Source: Paucisalibacillus globulus DSM 18846
GTDB taxonomy: Bacteria; Bacillota; Bacilli; Bacillales; Amphibacillaceae
Direction: 5' to 3'
NCBI RefSeq assembly: GCF_000482485.1
Contig: NZ_AXVK01000021.1
Location: 62,001-126,000, forward strand
Length of the DNA stretch: 64,000 bases
This document shows positions 16,065-25,275 of the stretch, piece after piece. The position numbers and the translations under genes were made by a program. The stretch's first letter is position 1, and every line of letters starts with the position of its first letter. A model generated the notes under the pieces. That model was not told where the DNA came from, did not search any database, and saw only the letters and a program-made list of their open reading frames with translations.

Positions 16065-17569
16065 ATTTACAGGATATTACAAGTGGTTACCGGGAAAGAA
16101 TGCGGAGGCTTGCTCTCTTTGATCCCTTATTTGATTTGGACCGTAAAAGGGAAATAGATCAATCCAATGCTCCTATTGATATGAAGGGGCTTGGCTTATT
16201 GACATTACTATTCTTTTTTGAACAAAAATTAATGCGACACTATAAGACGGGTGTCAAAGAATTAGCTGCCTTTTTACAGCAGTTAACAAATGGACAATAT
16301 AAGCTAGAGCCAATAGATTATGAACGGTTGGCAAGAGCCATTATCCAGACTTTTCGTCCGACAACCGGGAGAAAGCGTAGTTACTCTTTCTTTAATTGGG
16401 AAACTTCCTTAGATGAGCACATTGACTATTCTATTTTAAAAGCAAACAATTTTGATATGAAAACTAATACACAATATTACACACTCGACGAAGATGGGCT
16501 TGAACTTGTTTTTGCTACGAAGGAATTTTATAGTGAATTTCAATTATCTATTAATCAATTGATGCTTCGTAAACAATTGGATAAAGGAGAGTTTAAAGGG
16601 GCACTTAGACAAATCAATGAAATGCATATTGACGTGGAGAATTTGCAGGAGCGAATGATTAAGCTTAAGCATGAAATTCAGCGTAGTATCGTTTCAGAAG
16701 AGACTTTTGAGAGGTACAAGCAGTTACTAGAAGATATCTATGGAAGGCTCACGCGAGAGGATGAAGAGTTTAAAGAACTTCGTTTATTTGTCAAAGAAAC
16801 ACGGGAGAGACTTTTTTCCAAGGATGTGCACAAGAAAGAAGTGAAAACCTATCAACTAGTTGTTCAAATTACTAGCGAACTGGAATCAGTCCACTATGAG
16901 CACTCTCGATTACTAGAGCAAACATTAGCATTGAAAAATACAACTCTAGTTACAGCACAGGAATCTCTTTACTATACAGGAATACAGGCATTTAACTTCG
17001 ACCAAGACCTTGTATCCCCTGTTGTATCTAACCCGTTACCACTGGAGTCCATGGTAGGGGTACTGCATCCATTTCTGAAAGTAGAAGAAAATAGGGTATG
17101 GTCTCCGTTAACCTTATTTGCCGAACAGAATATAACGGAGGAACACGAGACAAATAGACAGCAAGATTTTGTGGAAGTGGACCAAGGGGAGAAGGATAAC
17201 CCTTATCGAAAAAGTGTCATGCAACAATATAAGATAATCATGCAATTCTATCTGGATGCAGTTGAAACAAACGAGGTCCATACATTATCTAGCTTTATGG
17301 ATTACTTGGAAGAGATAGGGCAATCCATGCTTTATAAAAACCGGTCTTTTTATGACTTTTGGATGATTATGCATCAGCGTTCCCCTATTATTCAAGGTGA
17401 AATAGAAGGAGAAGAAGAAGGGAAAACTTTATTAAGTGAAGCGTTTCGGCTACTTGGTGACCGGACCTTATTAATCACAGAAGATAACGGAATAATTAAT
17501 CGAATAAAACGCTATTCCATACAAGAAATGAAGATTCGTTTGGAGGATGAAGATGATGCACTATCCTGA
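16052..17569 (+). CDS. jetA: Wadjet JetA-like kleisin (MukF-like) subunit, system 1
   Basis: A 505-residue protein. TTG 16052 was chosen because GGAGGAAG ends 5 bases upstream; the frame opens at TTG 16037. It overlaps the jetD stop by 13 bases. The N-terminus (RMRRLALFDPLFDLDRKRE) matches the equivalent region of the second system (RIRRLNPLFELGRGMEVGE), and FYSEFQLSINQL also lines up with EFSITIEQLYSI. The middle (about 190-290) is predicted coiled coil. JetA corresponds to the kleisin that bridges the SMC heads and recruits JetB. Identification rests on position between JetD and JetC, size, and similarity to its counterpart downstream. Confidence 0.8.
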   Translation: MDQLDLQDITSGYRERMRRLALFDPLFDLDRKREIDQSNAPIDMKGLGLLTLLFFFEQKLMRHYKTGVKELAAFLQQLTNGQYKLEPIDYERLARAIIQTFRPTTGRKRSYSFFNWETSLDEHIDYSILKANNFDMKTNTQYYTLDEDGLELVFATKEFYSEFQLSINQLMLRKQLDKGEFKGALRQINEMHIDVENLQERMIKLKHEIQRSIVSEETFERYKQLLEDIYGRLTREDEEFKELRLFVKETRERLFSKDVHKKEVKTYQLVVQITSELESVHYEHSRLLEQTLALKNTTLVTAQESLYYTGIQAFNFDQDLVSPVVSNPLPLESMVGVLHPFLKVEENRVWSPLTLFAEQNITEEHETNRQQDFVEVDQGEKDNPYRKSVMQQYKIIMQFYLDAVETNEVHTLSSFMDYLEEIGQSMLYKNRSFYDFWMIMHQRSPIIQGEIEGEEEGKTLLSEAFRLLGDRTLLITEDNGIINRIKRYSIQEMKIRLEDEDDALS

Positions 17570-18296
17570 ATCAAAGGTAATGAAAGCTTTTCAACTATAT
17601 ACACAGCTTGCTCGTGATGGCGTGGCAGATTTCGAGGCTGTCCAACAATACCGAGCTGACGAGGCTATCCGGGGATTACTGGAGGCCTTTGGGAGAGAGG
17701 TAGATTGTGTCATTGTTACAACGAGTGAGCAGATGTTTCTAATTCCTGAGACGAGATTGTCTCCTTTTCATGTTAGTAATGATTGGATTAAGCGGAATTA
17801 CTTACGATCTGGAGCTACCAATGGTGATATTTATCTATTATATTTTGCTAGTATTATTTTATTTGGAACATTCTATGATTCTTACCATAGTCAAGCACCG
17901 ACGAGACAGTTTCTCAGATTAGATGAATGGGTGACGTCTATTCAAGATCGGATAGAGCAACTGAAATCTCATGACGGGGAAGAACTGAAGGAACTTGAAA
18001 AGGAGTTTTCCTATAATTGGGGCTTAATTATTGAGAAGTGGGATGATATGGATGATGTGAAGGAAACGGCGAAGAAGCAGGCTGGTAATACAATCAGTCG
18101 ATTAAGCTTTATCGATACAGTGAAAAGATTCCTGCTGGATCAAGACTTAATTCAAGAAATTGGTAATGATGAAATTACGATTACAGAAAAGGCAAAGACC
18201 ATTGTTCAGCGCTTCTTTATGGAGATAGAGTATAACAAAGGAATATTTGAATTTATTTATGGTTTTGAAAGGGGGCAAGAGCATGCCAGCGATTAG
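17553..18296 (+). CDS. jetB: Wadjet JetB-like (MukE-like) subunit, system 1
   Basis: About 247 residues. ATG codons at 17547, 17553 and 17556 compete; 17553 has the best distance from TTGGAGG. It overlaps the jetA stop. The protein has winged-helix-like segments, with TTSEQMFLIPETRLSPFHVS near 50-70 and YLLYFASIILFGTFYDSYHS near 90-112, matching the system 2 protein region (VVQPTGSVFATNFTHM, LMSVVLMSFLAS) in pattern. JetB is the MukE-like partner that binds the kleisin and DNA. Assignment is by synteny, length and pattern; I believe the family is called DUF6063. Confidence 0.78.
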   Translation: MMHYPESKVMKAFQLYTQLARDGVADFEAVQQYRADEAIRGLLEAFGREVDCVIVTTSEQMFLIPETRLSPFHVSNDWIKRNYLRSGATNGDIYLLYFASIILFGTFYDSYHSQAPTRQFLRLDEWVTSIQDRIEQLKSHDGEELKELEKEFSYNWGLIIEKWDDMDDVKETAKKQAGNTISRLSFIDTVKRFLLDQDLIQEIGNDEITITEKAKTIVQRFFMEIEYNKGIFEFIYGFERGQEHASD

Positions 18297-21200
18297 TAAA
18301 ATTAGGCTAACGAATGTTGTCTATGAGGAAGGGAATAAACGCTATAACGATGAATTGTTTTTATTTGAAGGTCACAATGGAGGTATACTTTTAGAAAATG
18401 GTGGCGGGAAAACTGTTCTAATTCAAACAGCCTTACAAGCTGTTCTGCCTCATGTCGATTTAGCTGATCGTAAAATAAAAAATACCCTTTTACTAGAAAA
18501 TGCTCCAGCTCATATTGCTATTGAATGGATTACCCATGATAAACCGAGACGCTATGTTGTGACAGCTGTGACGCTTTTTCTAACAAAGCATGGGCTAGAT
18601 TCTATCCGCTATGTCTATGAATACGATGCAGGGGATGCGAATGGAATTGAAGGAATACCTTTTGTTAAAGAAGGCAAAGAGGGAAACCGTCCAGCAGAAC
18701 GTGGGGAAATGCAGGATTACTACAGCGGAATGAAAGAGAGGTCTTCCTTTTTTGCTCATACATTTGACACGATTAAGGGATACAAAGCTTTTATCGAAAA
18801 GCAGTACCATATCATCTCTGGTGAATGGGAAAGTATTGTGAAAATCAATAGTACAGAGGGCGGAGTTGAAGCTTTTTTTGACGATTGTAAGAGTACGAAT
18901 CAGTTATTTGATCGATTATTAATTCCTACTGTAGAAGACGCGATTGTCGGCCATGATAAAGCGATGTTTGCGGATATGTTTGAAAAGCAGCACCAGAGCT
19001 TTAAGAATTATAAAAAATTAAAACAAACTATCGAAGAGAACAAGCGTATTCAAGAAAAGTTAGAGAACTACGTGATGACCTTTGAAAAGCTCCATCATAA
19101 GCAGAAAGCATACACGAAAGCAAAGCAACAAGCAAAAGGAGTTTGGAATCTAACCCTTTCTCAAAAGCAGCAAATGACAGGTGATTTAGCCGAGGGCTCA
19201 CGGATGTTGACGGACTGGGAAGCGGAGCATGACACGCATAAGGTTAAATCAGCTTCATATGAGATTGCAATCGAAAAAGCTACATTAGAAGAAAAGGAAT
19301 CAGCATACAATACTAAGCATGCTCATCAATTAGATAAAATAGAAGAACGAGATACCCATCAAACGAATTATTATTCGCTAAAGCTTGCTAAGTATAAAGA
19401 AGAGATGAAGGAAGAGCAAGAAAAACTAGCGTTTTCAGAGGAAAAACTTGCAGAATTAGAGAAAGATGAAGAATTAATCGACCTACAGGAGTCATTAGAG
19501 GAAGCAAAGCAGTCCTTATTAGGAAGCTACCTAGAAGAGATTGAAAAAATAGATGAAGAAAAACAAGGACTTACGTATCAACTTAATCCTATCTTGGAAC
19601 ACGTCGAACAACTGACTAGAAGTAAATCTGGTTTGGTTGAACGCGTAAATAAAGCAAAACAACAGCTATCTGCAATCAAGGAGCGGATACAGGCTCGAAC
19701 GGAAGATATGGAAAAGCTCCAACAACAGCTTCTTGCTAATCCACAACAGGAACAGGTCTCTATTGAATTAAAGAAATGGCAGGAGCGTAGTAATTATCTT
19801 GATCAGGAAGTAGTACGCTTGAACCAGGAAGTGAGACAACTGAACCTACAGATTGAGGAAGCGGAAGAGCAAATGGATAATCTGCTTCAAGAACATGCAG
19901 AAATAGAGACGAACAAGAACAACGTATCATTCAAACTGACCGAGTTAGATAATGTGCAAGGGAATGTTATTACTCGCCTAGCAGGCTTACGTCAACAATG
20001 GGCCAGTTTAGAGGATATTTATACAGCACAGCAAACGATTGAAACTAGAATACTTGAACAACTGGAAAAACTGAAAAAAGAACGGAATAGTCTCCTGTTC
20101 AAGGAACGCCTTGCTTATCGGTTTGTAGATGATTACGGTACTCAGGATATCTTTTTTGCTGATACCTTTCTTGCAGAACAGCTCGCTTCATGGAAAAATC
20201 AGCTCGGGTATATTGTAACAGGTGTTGAGTATTTGCGGGACCTAAACGATGGAGAACGAAATAAGCGCAAACACTTTCCGCTTTGGCCTTTGACACTGGT
20301 CACAACGAATAAATCCAAGCAACAACTGTTGGATAAGCTAAACCACATATCCGATCGTTTACAGTTTCCGATAAGTGTTTTGACGACAGAAGAGGCACTT
20401 CAAGTAGACGAAAGCCAGGGGCAGGCCTGGGTTGCACCAAAGCATTGGCATCAAAATCTAGAAACAGAGTACTTTACAGATTGGAAGGTCCAGTTAAGAA
20501 GTGATGCCCACGCGATAACAGGACTCCGGGAGCAGAAGGAAAGGGAGCTTACAGACTGGCAGGATGGATGGAAAGCATTTCAACAGTTTTTAGAAATGTA
20601 TCCATATGAATTATACTCTTCTCTTAGCACAGAGCTGTCGGAATGGAAGAATCGCTTAGAAGATGTCGTTCTGCGAATAAAAGCGATCAAAACGAAAATA
20701 ACTGAATCACGTTCGATTATAGAATCTAATAGAAATAAAACACAAAATTATTCGAACGAAATGCAAGGATTACAAGCTAAGATAAAGGAAGGACTAACCT
20801 ATCTTTCCTATGAGAAAGAAGTTGAATTAGAGGGAAAGAAAGAGGACAGCTTGTCTGCAAGTCTACAGTTGCTAGAAAAGGACGAGTCTAAGAAGGAGAA
20901 TGAATTACAAGGATTTGATGAGGAAAAAGGTGATTTACAGCAACGCATAACGGTTTTAAATAACGAAATGGTAATCTTAAAGCGTGAGGATGATTATCTG
21001 AGGGTAGCGTCACTCAATCCGATATATTCTGGAGAAAGTAAACAAAGCATCAAGAATAAAATTCATGATTTGAATCGAAAAAAGGATAAAGTCACGGTTA
21101 CACAAGGGGAATGGCTTGCTAAACAGGAAGCTGCTGAGCAAACACTGAAAAAGTTGCAAACTTTAATGGAAGAGATTCGAAATCAACAGAGCGACTTAGA

Positions 21201-22695
21201 TGAAGAACAAGCATTTCCGAGTGACGGGGATCAATGGATGGAAACTCTATTGATTAAAATAAAAAAGTTGAACGGAGAATTGATTGCCCTGAATCAAGAG
21301 GTGAAACAAGCACTTTCTGAAAAGGAAAATCAAAAGGGAAAATATGAATTAAAACTAGAACAGTTTAAGAAGAATTATCCTGGCCGAGAGCTTATTTCAT
21401 TTGAGCATCCCCTTGATGAAATCTATCAATCTTTACAAAAGGAAAGTGCAAAGCTATCGGAAAGAAAAGAGTATATTAATAAGCAGATAGAACGAATTAA
21501 TACTCAGCTTGAAAGTATCTCCAAGGCAGAACGTGAGCTTGAAAAGCATATGGAGAGTCATCACTTCAATGCACCAGACCTGTCGGAAATCGGCCTGACG
21601 GAAGAACAGCAGCTAGCTTATAATTATCAACGCAAGAAGTATGTGGAAGCTGCTATTGAGGAAATGAAAAAAAGGAAACAAGAGATGGATGAGGAAGCGA
21701 CTCGGGTACAAGCGGAGAAAGAATATGTCCGAGATTTTTGTAGAAAAGAGATTTCAGATATTAAGCTCCAACAAATGGCGATAAATGGAGTGGAGTATAA
21801 ACAGACATATGAAGATGTAGTTTCCTTTAAGAATAATATGTTGACCAGTATTGAACGTATTTCGAAGTATGCCAATGAGCATATTAGAAAAAGTGATGAA
21901 GACCTACAGTTGTTTATTAATCAAATTCATTCCCATCTGCATACGATTGTAGAGGAATTAAGACAGATTCCTAATAAAACGAAAGTGAAGGTTATTGATG
22001 ATTGGAAACCAATCTTTTCATTTTCGATACCGGAGTGGGATGAAGAGGTGGGTAAGACTAGAATAAGAGATTATATCGAATGGATTCTACAGCAGCTAGA
22101 GTCAGAGCGATTTCTCAATGACCAAGGCATGCAGGATGAAGGAAAGGTTAGAAATGATGTAGAGATGTGGCTTCAGACTAAATCATTACTGCAAGTCGTC
22201 ATGAATAATGAAGTGATGAAAGTCAACTGTCGAAAAGTAACCAACGATAATCACGTAACATCGAGATCCTATTCCTGGGAACAGAGTAATGTTTGGTCAG
22301 GAGGAGAAAAGTGGAGTAAGAATATGACGCTTTTCTTAGGTATATTAAATTATGTGGCGGAGAAGAAGCAGCATCTACAGGCAAATATGAAACGTCACCG
22401 TGCAGTTATACTAGATAACCCATTTGGGAAAGCATCTAGTGATCATGTGTTAAACCCAGTATTTTTCGTTGCGGAACAGCTGGGTTTCCAGATTATTGCG
22501 CTTACTGCACATGCAGAAGGAAAGTTCTTACAGGATTACTTCCCGGTCATCTATAGCTGCCGCCTACGGTCATCACAAGAGTCCGGGAAGAAAGTGATGA
22601 CAAAAGAGAAATGGCTCCATCATGCGTATTTCCAAGACCATGAACCAGAAGGGCTTGAGCGGTTGGGGGAAGTGGAACAGATGGAATTGTTTTGA
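18283..22695 (+). CDS. jetC: Wadjet JetC-like SMC ATPase, system 1
   Basis: A 1470-residue SMC-like ATPase. ATG 18283 was chosen (GGGGGC 7 bases upstream, overlap of 14 bases with jetB); the open frame starts earlier at 18247. Walker A is ENGGGKT (residues 38-44). Long coiled coils (about 240-550 and 780-1230) flank a hinge-like centre with RLAYRFVDDYGTQDIFF and LPLW-type segments. The C-terminal head has the ABC signature WSGGEKWSKNM and Walker B-like AVILDNPFGKASS, where Asn stands in the place usually taken by the catalytic Glu. JetC extrudes DNA loops and with JetA/B senses small circular DNA for cleavage by JetD. Last gene of the operon, with a terminator after 89 bases. Confidence 0.87.
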   Translation: MPAISKIRLTNVVYEEGNKRYNDELFLFEGHNGGILLENGGGKTVLIQTALQAVLPHVDLADRKIKNTLLLENAPAHIAIEWITHDKPRRYVVTAVTLFLTKHGLDSIRYVYEYDAGDANGIEGIPFVKEGKEGNRPAERGEMQDYYSGMKERSSFFAHTFDTIKGYKAFIEKQYHIISGEWESIVKINSTEGGVEAFFDDCKSTNQLFDRLLIPTVEDAIVGHDKAMFADMFEKQHQSFKNYKKLKQTIEENKRIQEKLENYVMTFEKLHHKQKAYTKAKQQAKGVWNLTLSQKQQMTGDLAEGSRMLTDWEAEHDTHKVKSASYEIAIEKATLEEKESAYNTKHAHQLDKIEERDTHQTNYYSLKLAKYKEEMKEEQEKLAFSEEKLAELEKDEELIDLQESLEEAKQSLLGSYLEEIEKIDEEKQGLTYQLNPILEHVEQLTRSKSGLVERVNKAKQQLSAIKERIQARTEDMEKLQQQLLANPQQEQVSIELKKWQERSNYLDQEVVRLNQEVRQLNLQIEEAEEQMDNLLQEHAEIETNKNNVSFKLTELDNVQGNVITRLAGLRQQWASLEDIYTAQQTIETRILEQLEKLKKERNSLLFKERLAYRFVDDYGTQDIFFADTFLAEQLASWKNQLGYIVTGVEYLRDLNDGERNKRKHFPLWPLTLVTTNKSKQQLLDKLNHISDRLQFPISVLTTEEALQVDESQGQAWVAPKHWHQNLETEYFTDWKVQLRSDAHAITGLREQKERELTDWQDGWKAFQQFLEMYPYELYSSLSTELSEWKNRLEDVVLRIKAIKTKITESRSIIESNRNKTQNYSNEMQGLQAKIKEGLTYLSYEKEVELEGKKEDSLSASLQLLEKDESKKENELQGFDEEKGDLQQRITVLNNEMVILKREDDYLRVASLNPIYSGESKQSIKNKIHDLNRKKDKVTVTQGEWLAKQEAAEQTLKKLQTLMEEIRNQQSDLDEEQAFPSDGDQWMETLLIKIKKLNGELIALNQEVKQALSEKENQKGKYELKLEQFKKNYPGRELISFEHPLDEIYQSLQKESAKLSERKEYINKQIERINTQLESISKAERELEKHMESHHFNAPDLSEIGLTEEQQLAYNYQRKKYVEAAIEEMKKRKQEMDEEATRVQAEKEYVRDFCRKEISDIKLQQMAINGVEYKQTYEDVVSFKNNMLTSIERISKYANEHIRKSDEDLQLFINQIHSHLHTIVEELRQIPNKTKVKVIDDWKPIFSFSIPEWDEEVGKTRIRDYIEWILQQLESERFLNDQGMQDEGKVRNDVEMWLQTKSLLQVVMNNEVMKVNCRKVTNDNHVTSRSYSWEQSNVWSGGEKWSKNMTLFLGILNYVAEKKQHLQANMKRHRAVILDNPFGKASSDHVLNPVFFVAEQLGFQIIALTAHAEGKFLQDYFPVIYSCRLRSSQESGKKVMTKEKWLHHAYFQDHEPEGLERLGEVEQMELF

Positions 22696-22784
22696 GACCG
22701 GGTATTTACTAGTCAATCTTATCTACCAAGTACCACAATTACTCACCAACATAAAGAGCGATTGGCAGGTTAAGTTGTTAAATC

Positions 22785-22832
22785 AAAAAGAAGTAATCGT
22801 ACAACCTTGTCAAGGGGCGGTTACTTCTTTTT
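22785..22832 (+). terminator. Terminator of Wadjet operon 1
   Basis: AAAAAGAAGTAATCG pairs with CGGTTACTTCTTTTT across an 18-base loop, T-run after. It closes the transcript before the alkylation-repair operon. Confidence 0.8.
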
Positions 22833-23007
22833 ATTTAGGATGATGGTGATCGTAACAATTATTGATATTGGATAAGGCAAATGAATGGTTTTCAAGACCA
22901 TAAAAGTAAGAATGAGGATGAATCTATGGTTTCCTCTTGTTAAAATAGGATATAACAAACAGTAATATAGTCTTTACTTGGATTAACAAAGAAAGTAGGT
23001 ACAGCCA

Positions 23008-23580
23008 ATGACAGTTATTAATCTTTCATTTGATGAGATGTGGGATAAGTTTGTTACTTGTGATCATACTTATGATGGTCTATTCTTTACGGCTGTCAAA
23101 ACTACTAAAATTTACTGTAGGCCATCTTGTAAATCTAGAAAACCGAAGAAAATAAATGTGGAATTTTATCCTGATAGGAAGGAAGTGGAGAATGCCGGGT
23201 ACCGTGCATGTAAGAGGTGTCAGCCGGAAGTGGAACATTCCCCACATATAGCGTTAGTAAGAGAAATTATCAGCTTTCTGGTAAATCATTCTAGACAAAG
23301 ATTACAATTGAAGGATATTTCTGATCATGTTGGGTTAAGTCCTTTCCATCTTGAACGGATTTTTAAACAGGAAACTGGTGAAACACCGCGTAGCTATTTG
23401 GAAAAAATACGTGTTGATAAAGCTTCACATCTTCTTAAAACAACAAACCATACGAATCTAGAAATCTGCTTTGAGGTAGGATTTCAAAGTCCTTCCAATT
23501 TTTATAAAGTATTTCGTCGGAGTAAACATTGTTCCCCTAGTGAATATCGGGCTCGAATGAGTAAGGAGGCAGTAGAATGA
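23008..23580 (+). CDS. adaA: AdaA-type methylphosphotriester-DNA methyltransferase and activator
   Basis: A 190-residue protein that accepts methyl groups from DNA phosphotriesters and then activates the adaptive response. The N-terminal Ada zinc domain has Cys37, Cys41, Cys68 and Cys71 (YCRPSCKSR and ACKRCQPE), the four zinc ligands, one of which is the methyl acceptor. The C-terminal AraC-type helix-turn-helix pair follows (LKDISDHVGLSPFHLERIFK, and LEICFEVGFQSPSNFYKVFR). Length matches B. subtilis AdaA. ATG behind AAAGTAGGT. First of three overlapping genes (adaA-alkA-ogt), an adaptive-response operon under its own control in this group. Confidence 0.92.
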   Translation: MTVINLSFDEMWDKFVTCDHTYDGLFFTAVKTTKIYCRPSCKSRKPKKINVEFYPDRKEVENAGYRACKRCQPEVEHSPHIALVREIISFLVNHSRQRLQLKDISDHVGLSPFHLERIFKQETGETPRSYLEKIRVDKASHLLKTTNHTNLEICFEVGFQSPSNFYKVFRRSKHCSPSEYRARMSKEAVE

Positions 23581-24485
23581 AATGGATAAATCATGGGAAA
23601 AGCATGGAGATTTTTCCTCCAAAAGAATTCGATTTTGACGAGTGCCTTATCTTCTTAGAAAGGTCGGAAGGGGAGATATTGCATCAGATTAAGGATGGCT
23701 ATTTATATAAACTGATTAAAATAAATGACGAATTAATTTTAACAAAAATAGGGAGTGAATCCCATTCGATTCAAGTAGAATTCCCAATCGGTATCCCATC
23801 TGAAACTACTGGGGAAATAGTTGCTGAATATATTTGGGAATGGTTTGATCTTGGTCAAAATCTGGGAGAGTTTTATGAAATGGCCCGAAAAGATACAATA
23901 CTTGACCAACTAGCTAATGCCTACTATGGGTTACGAATTATTTGTATACCTGATTTATTCGAAGCGTTAACATGGGCAATCTTAGGGCAGCAAATTAATT
24001 TAACATTTGCTTACTCGTTAAAGAAACGACTTGTTGAACAGTATGGGGAGTCCCTTACCTACGATGGTCAGACTTATTGGCTATTCCCAACGCATGAGAA
24101 AATAGCTGAATTGGAAATAGAGGATTTGAAAAGGCTTCAGTTCAGTACAAGAAAAGCAGAGTATGTTATTGGAGTCGCTGAAGCACTGACTAGTGGACAA
24201 TTTTCAAAAGAAACATTGCTGGACTTAAAAGAATATCATTACGTCCATCAAGCGTTACTTTCTATTAGAGGTGTAGGTGCATGGACTGCGGACTATGTGA
24301 TGATGAAGTGTTTACATTACCCTGATGCATTCCCTATTGCGGATGTTGGCCTTCATAATGCACTGAAGCAACAACTGGGTCTCGAACGTAAACCTACTAT
24401 AGAAGAAATCGAAAAGATAGCAGTAAACTGGAAAGGTTGGGAAGCATACACAACCTTTTATCTGTGGAGGTCTTTGTATGAGTAA
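23577..24485 (+). CDS. alkA: DNA-3-methyladenine glycosylase, AlkA type
   Basis: A 302-residue base-excision glycosylase. The helix-hairpin-helix GPD motif is SIRGVGAWTADYVMMK with catalytic Asp256 in FPIADVGLHNAL. The substrate-helix WAILGQQINLTFA segment is typical of the AlkA/Ogg superfamily. It removes 3-methyladenine and related alkylated bases. Start ATG overlaps the adaA stop (ATGA) and the stop overlaps the ogt start by 8 bases, so the operon is tightly coupled. Confidence 0.92.
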   Translation: MKWINHGKSMEIFPPKEFDFDECLIFLERSEGEILHQIKDGYLYKLIKINDELILTKIGSESHSIQVEFPIGIPSETTGEIVAEYIWEWFDLGQNLGEFYEMARKDTILDQLANAYYGLRIICIPDLFEALTWAILGQQINLTFAYSLKKRLVEQYGESLTYDGQTYWLFPTHEKIAELEIEDLKRLQFSTRKAEYVIGVAEALTSGQFSKETLLDLKEYHYVHQALLSIRGVGAWTADYVMMKCLHYPDAFPIADVGLHNALKQQLGLERKPTIEEIEKIAVNWKGWEAYTTFYLWRSLYE

Positions 24486-24954
24486 ACAACATAAGGTAGA
24501 TTATCAATCACCCATTGGGATTGTAGAAATAGTCGGGACAGAGGAAGCCATTGTTTCTATTCTGTTTACGGAAAAGGAGAAACAAGAGTATGTAAAGCAA
24601 GGTGATACTCCGAAAGTTTTGGAGCTTTGCTGTCTTCAATTAGATGAGTATTTTAAAGGAGAGCGGAGTACATTTTCATTCCCTTACGTCACGGAGGGGA
24701 CAGCCTTTCAAGAAACGGTGTGGAATGCTTTAACGCAGATACCCTATGCTGAAACGGGCTCGTATAAAGATATTGCAATTACTATCGGAAATGAAAAAGC
24801 TATTCGTGCGGTGGGTAGTGCGAATGGGAAAAATAAGTTGAGTATTGTTATTCCATGCCATCGGATAATTGGTTCTAATGGGAAGTTGACTGGTTATGCT
24901 GGTGGGCTGTGGAGGAAGGAATGGTTGCTTCAGCATGAGAGGGAATTTAAATAG
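24478..24954 (+). CDS. ogt: Methylated-DNA--protein-cysteine methyltransferase (Ogt/AdaB)
   Basis: A 158-residue suicide repair enzyme that takes O6-methyl groups from guanine. The active site is IPCHRIIG with Cys127. Other family marks are TAFQETVWNALTQIPYAET, VGSANGKN and TGYAGGLWRKEWLL. Length is normal for AdaB/Ogt. It overlaps alkA and ends the operon. The three proteins together repair phosphotriester, N3-methyladenine and O6-methylguanine damage. Confidence 0.93.
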   Translation: MSKQHKVDYQSPIGIVEIVGTEEAIVSILFTEKEKQEYVKQGDTPKVLELCCLQLDEYFKGERSTFSFPYVTEGTAFQETVWNALTQIPYAETGSYKDIAITIGNEKAIRAVGSANGKNKLSIVIPCHRIIGSNGKLTGYAGGLWRKEWLLQHEREFK

Positions 24955-25066
24955 GTGATGAATTTGCTACACCATGAATCCTGTAATCGTTCTAAGCCAA
25001 ATAGCTCTATGTCAGTAGTGGAAAAAATAATAGTCCAAAATGTAAAGCAATCTTATTATGACAAAT

Positions 25067-25106
25067 ATGTGAAGTGTTTCACAAAATTATCGAAAGATGA
25101 TATAAT
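25067..25106 (+). promoter_or_regulatory. Sigma-A promoter overlapped by a Rex-type operator
   Basis: TGTGAA (25068-25073), GTGT, TTCACA (25078-25083) with A on both flanks fits the Rex box (TTGTGAAnnnnTTCACAA, core WTGTGAAnnnnTTCACAW). The TTCACA arm doubles as a -35 box, since TATAAT lies at 25101-25106 after exactly 17 bases. Rex, the NADH-sensing repressor, would block the -35. It points at the glycerol dehydrogenase gene. Confidence 0.7.
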
Positions 25107-25127
25107 AAATTTATCGCAGGTTAACTA

Positions 25128-25246
25128 GCTGTAAGACCCCCACTTCAAGAATTGTAAGTGGGGGATCAACAGCCAGTAAAAGCCCGATTCGTTCAACTAA
25201 CAATCAGTAGGGAAATGCAAAAACCCCTACTGATTGAAGTTTCACT
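25128..25246. repeat. IS200/IS605-type end or PATE-like palindromic relic in the gldA leader
   Basis: Two hairpins lie in the leader: ACCCCCACTT (25136 on) pairs with AAGTGGGGG, and CAATCAGTAGGG (25201) pairs with CCCCTACTGATTG (25236). Between them is CAACAGCCAGTAAAAGCCCG. This layout resembles the right end (guide-RNA region of TnpB elements) of IS605-group insertion sequences in Bacillaceae, from memory. No transposase or TnpB gene remains. It sits between promoter and start codon of the next gene. Confidence 0.45.
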
Positions 25247-25275
25247 TTATAATAACTTAAGGAGTGATTCATATT

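Noticed and set aside
15048-22695. Reading the first SMC operon as MukFEB or SbcCD housekeeping
   Set aside because: Housekeeping MukBEF lacks a Toprim nuclease partner, and SbcCD has a metallophosphatase; the D-A-B-C set with JetD-type Toprim residues fits Wadjet better.
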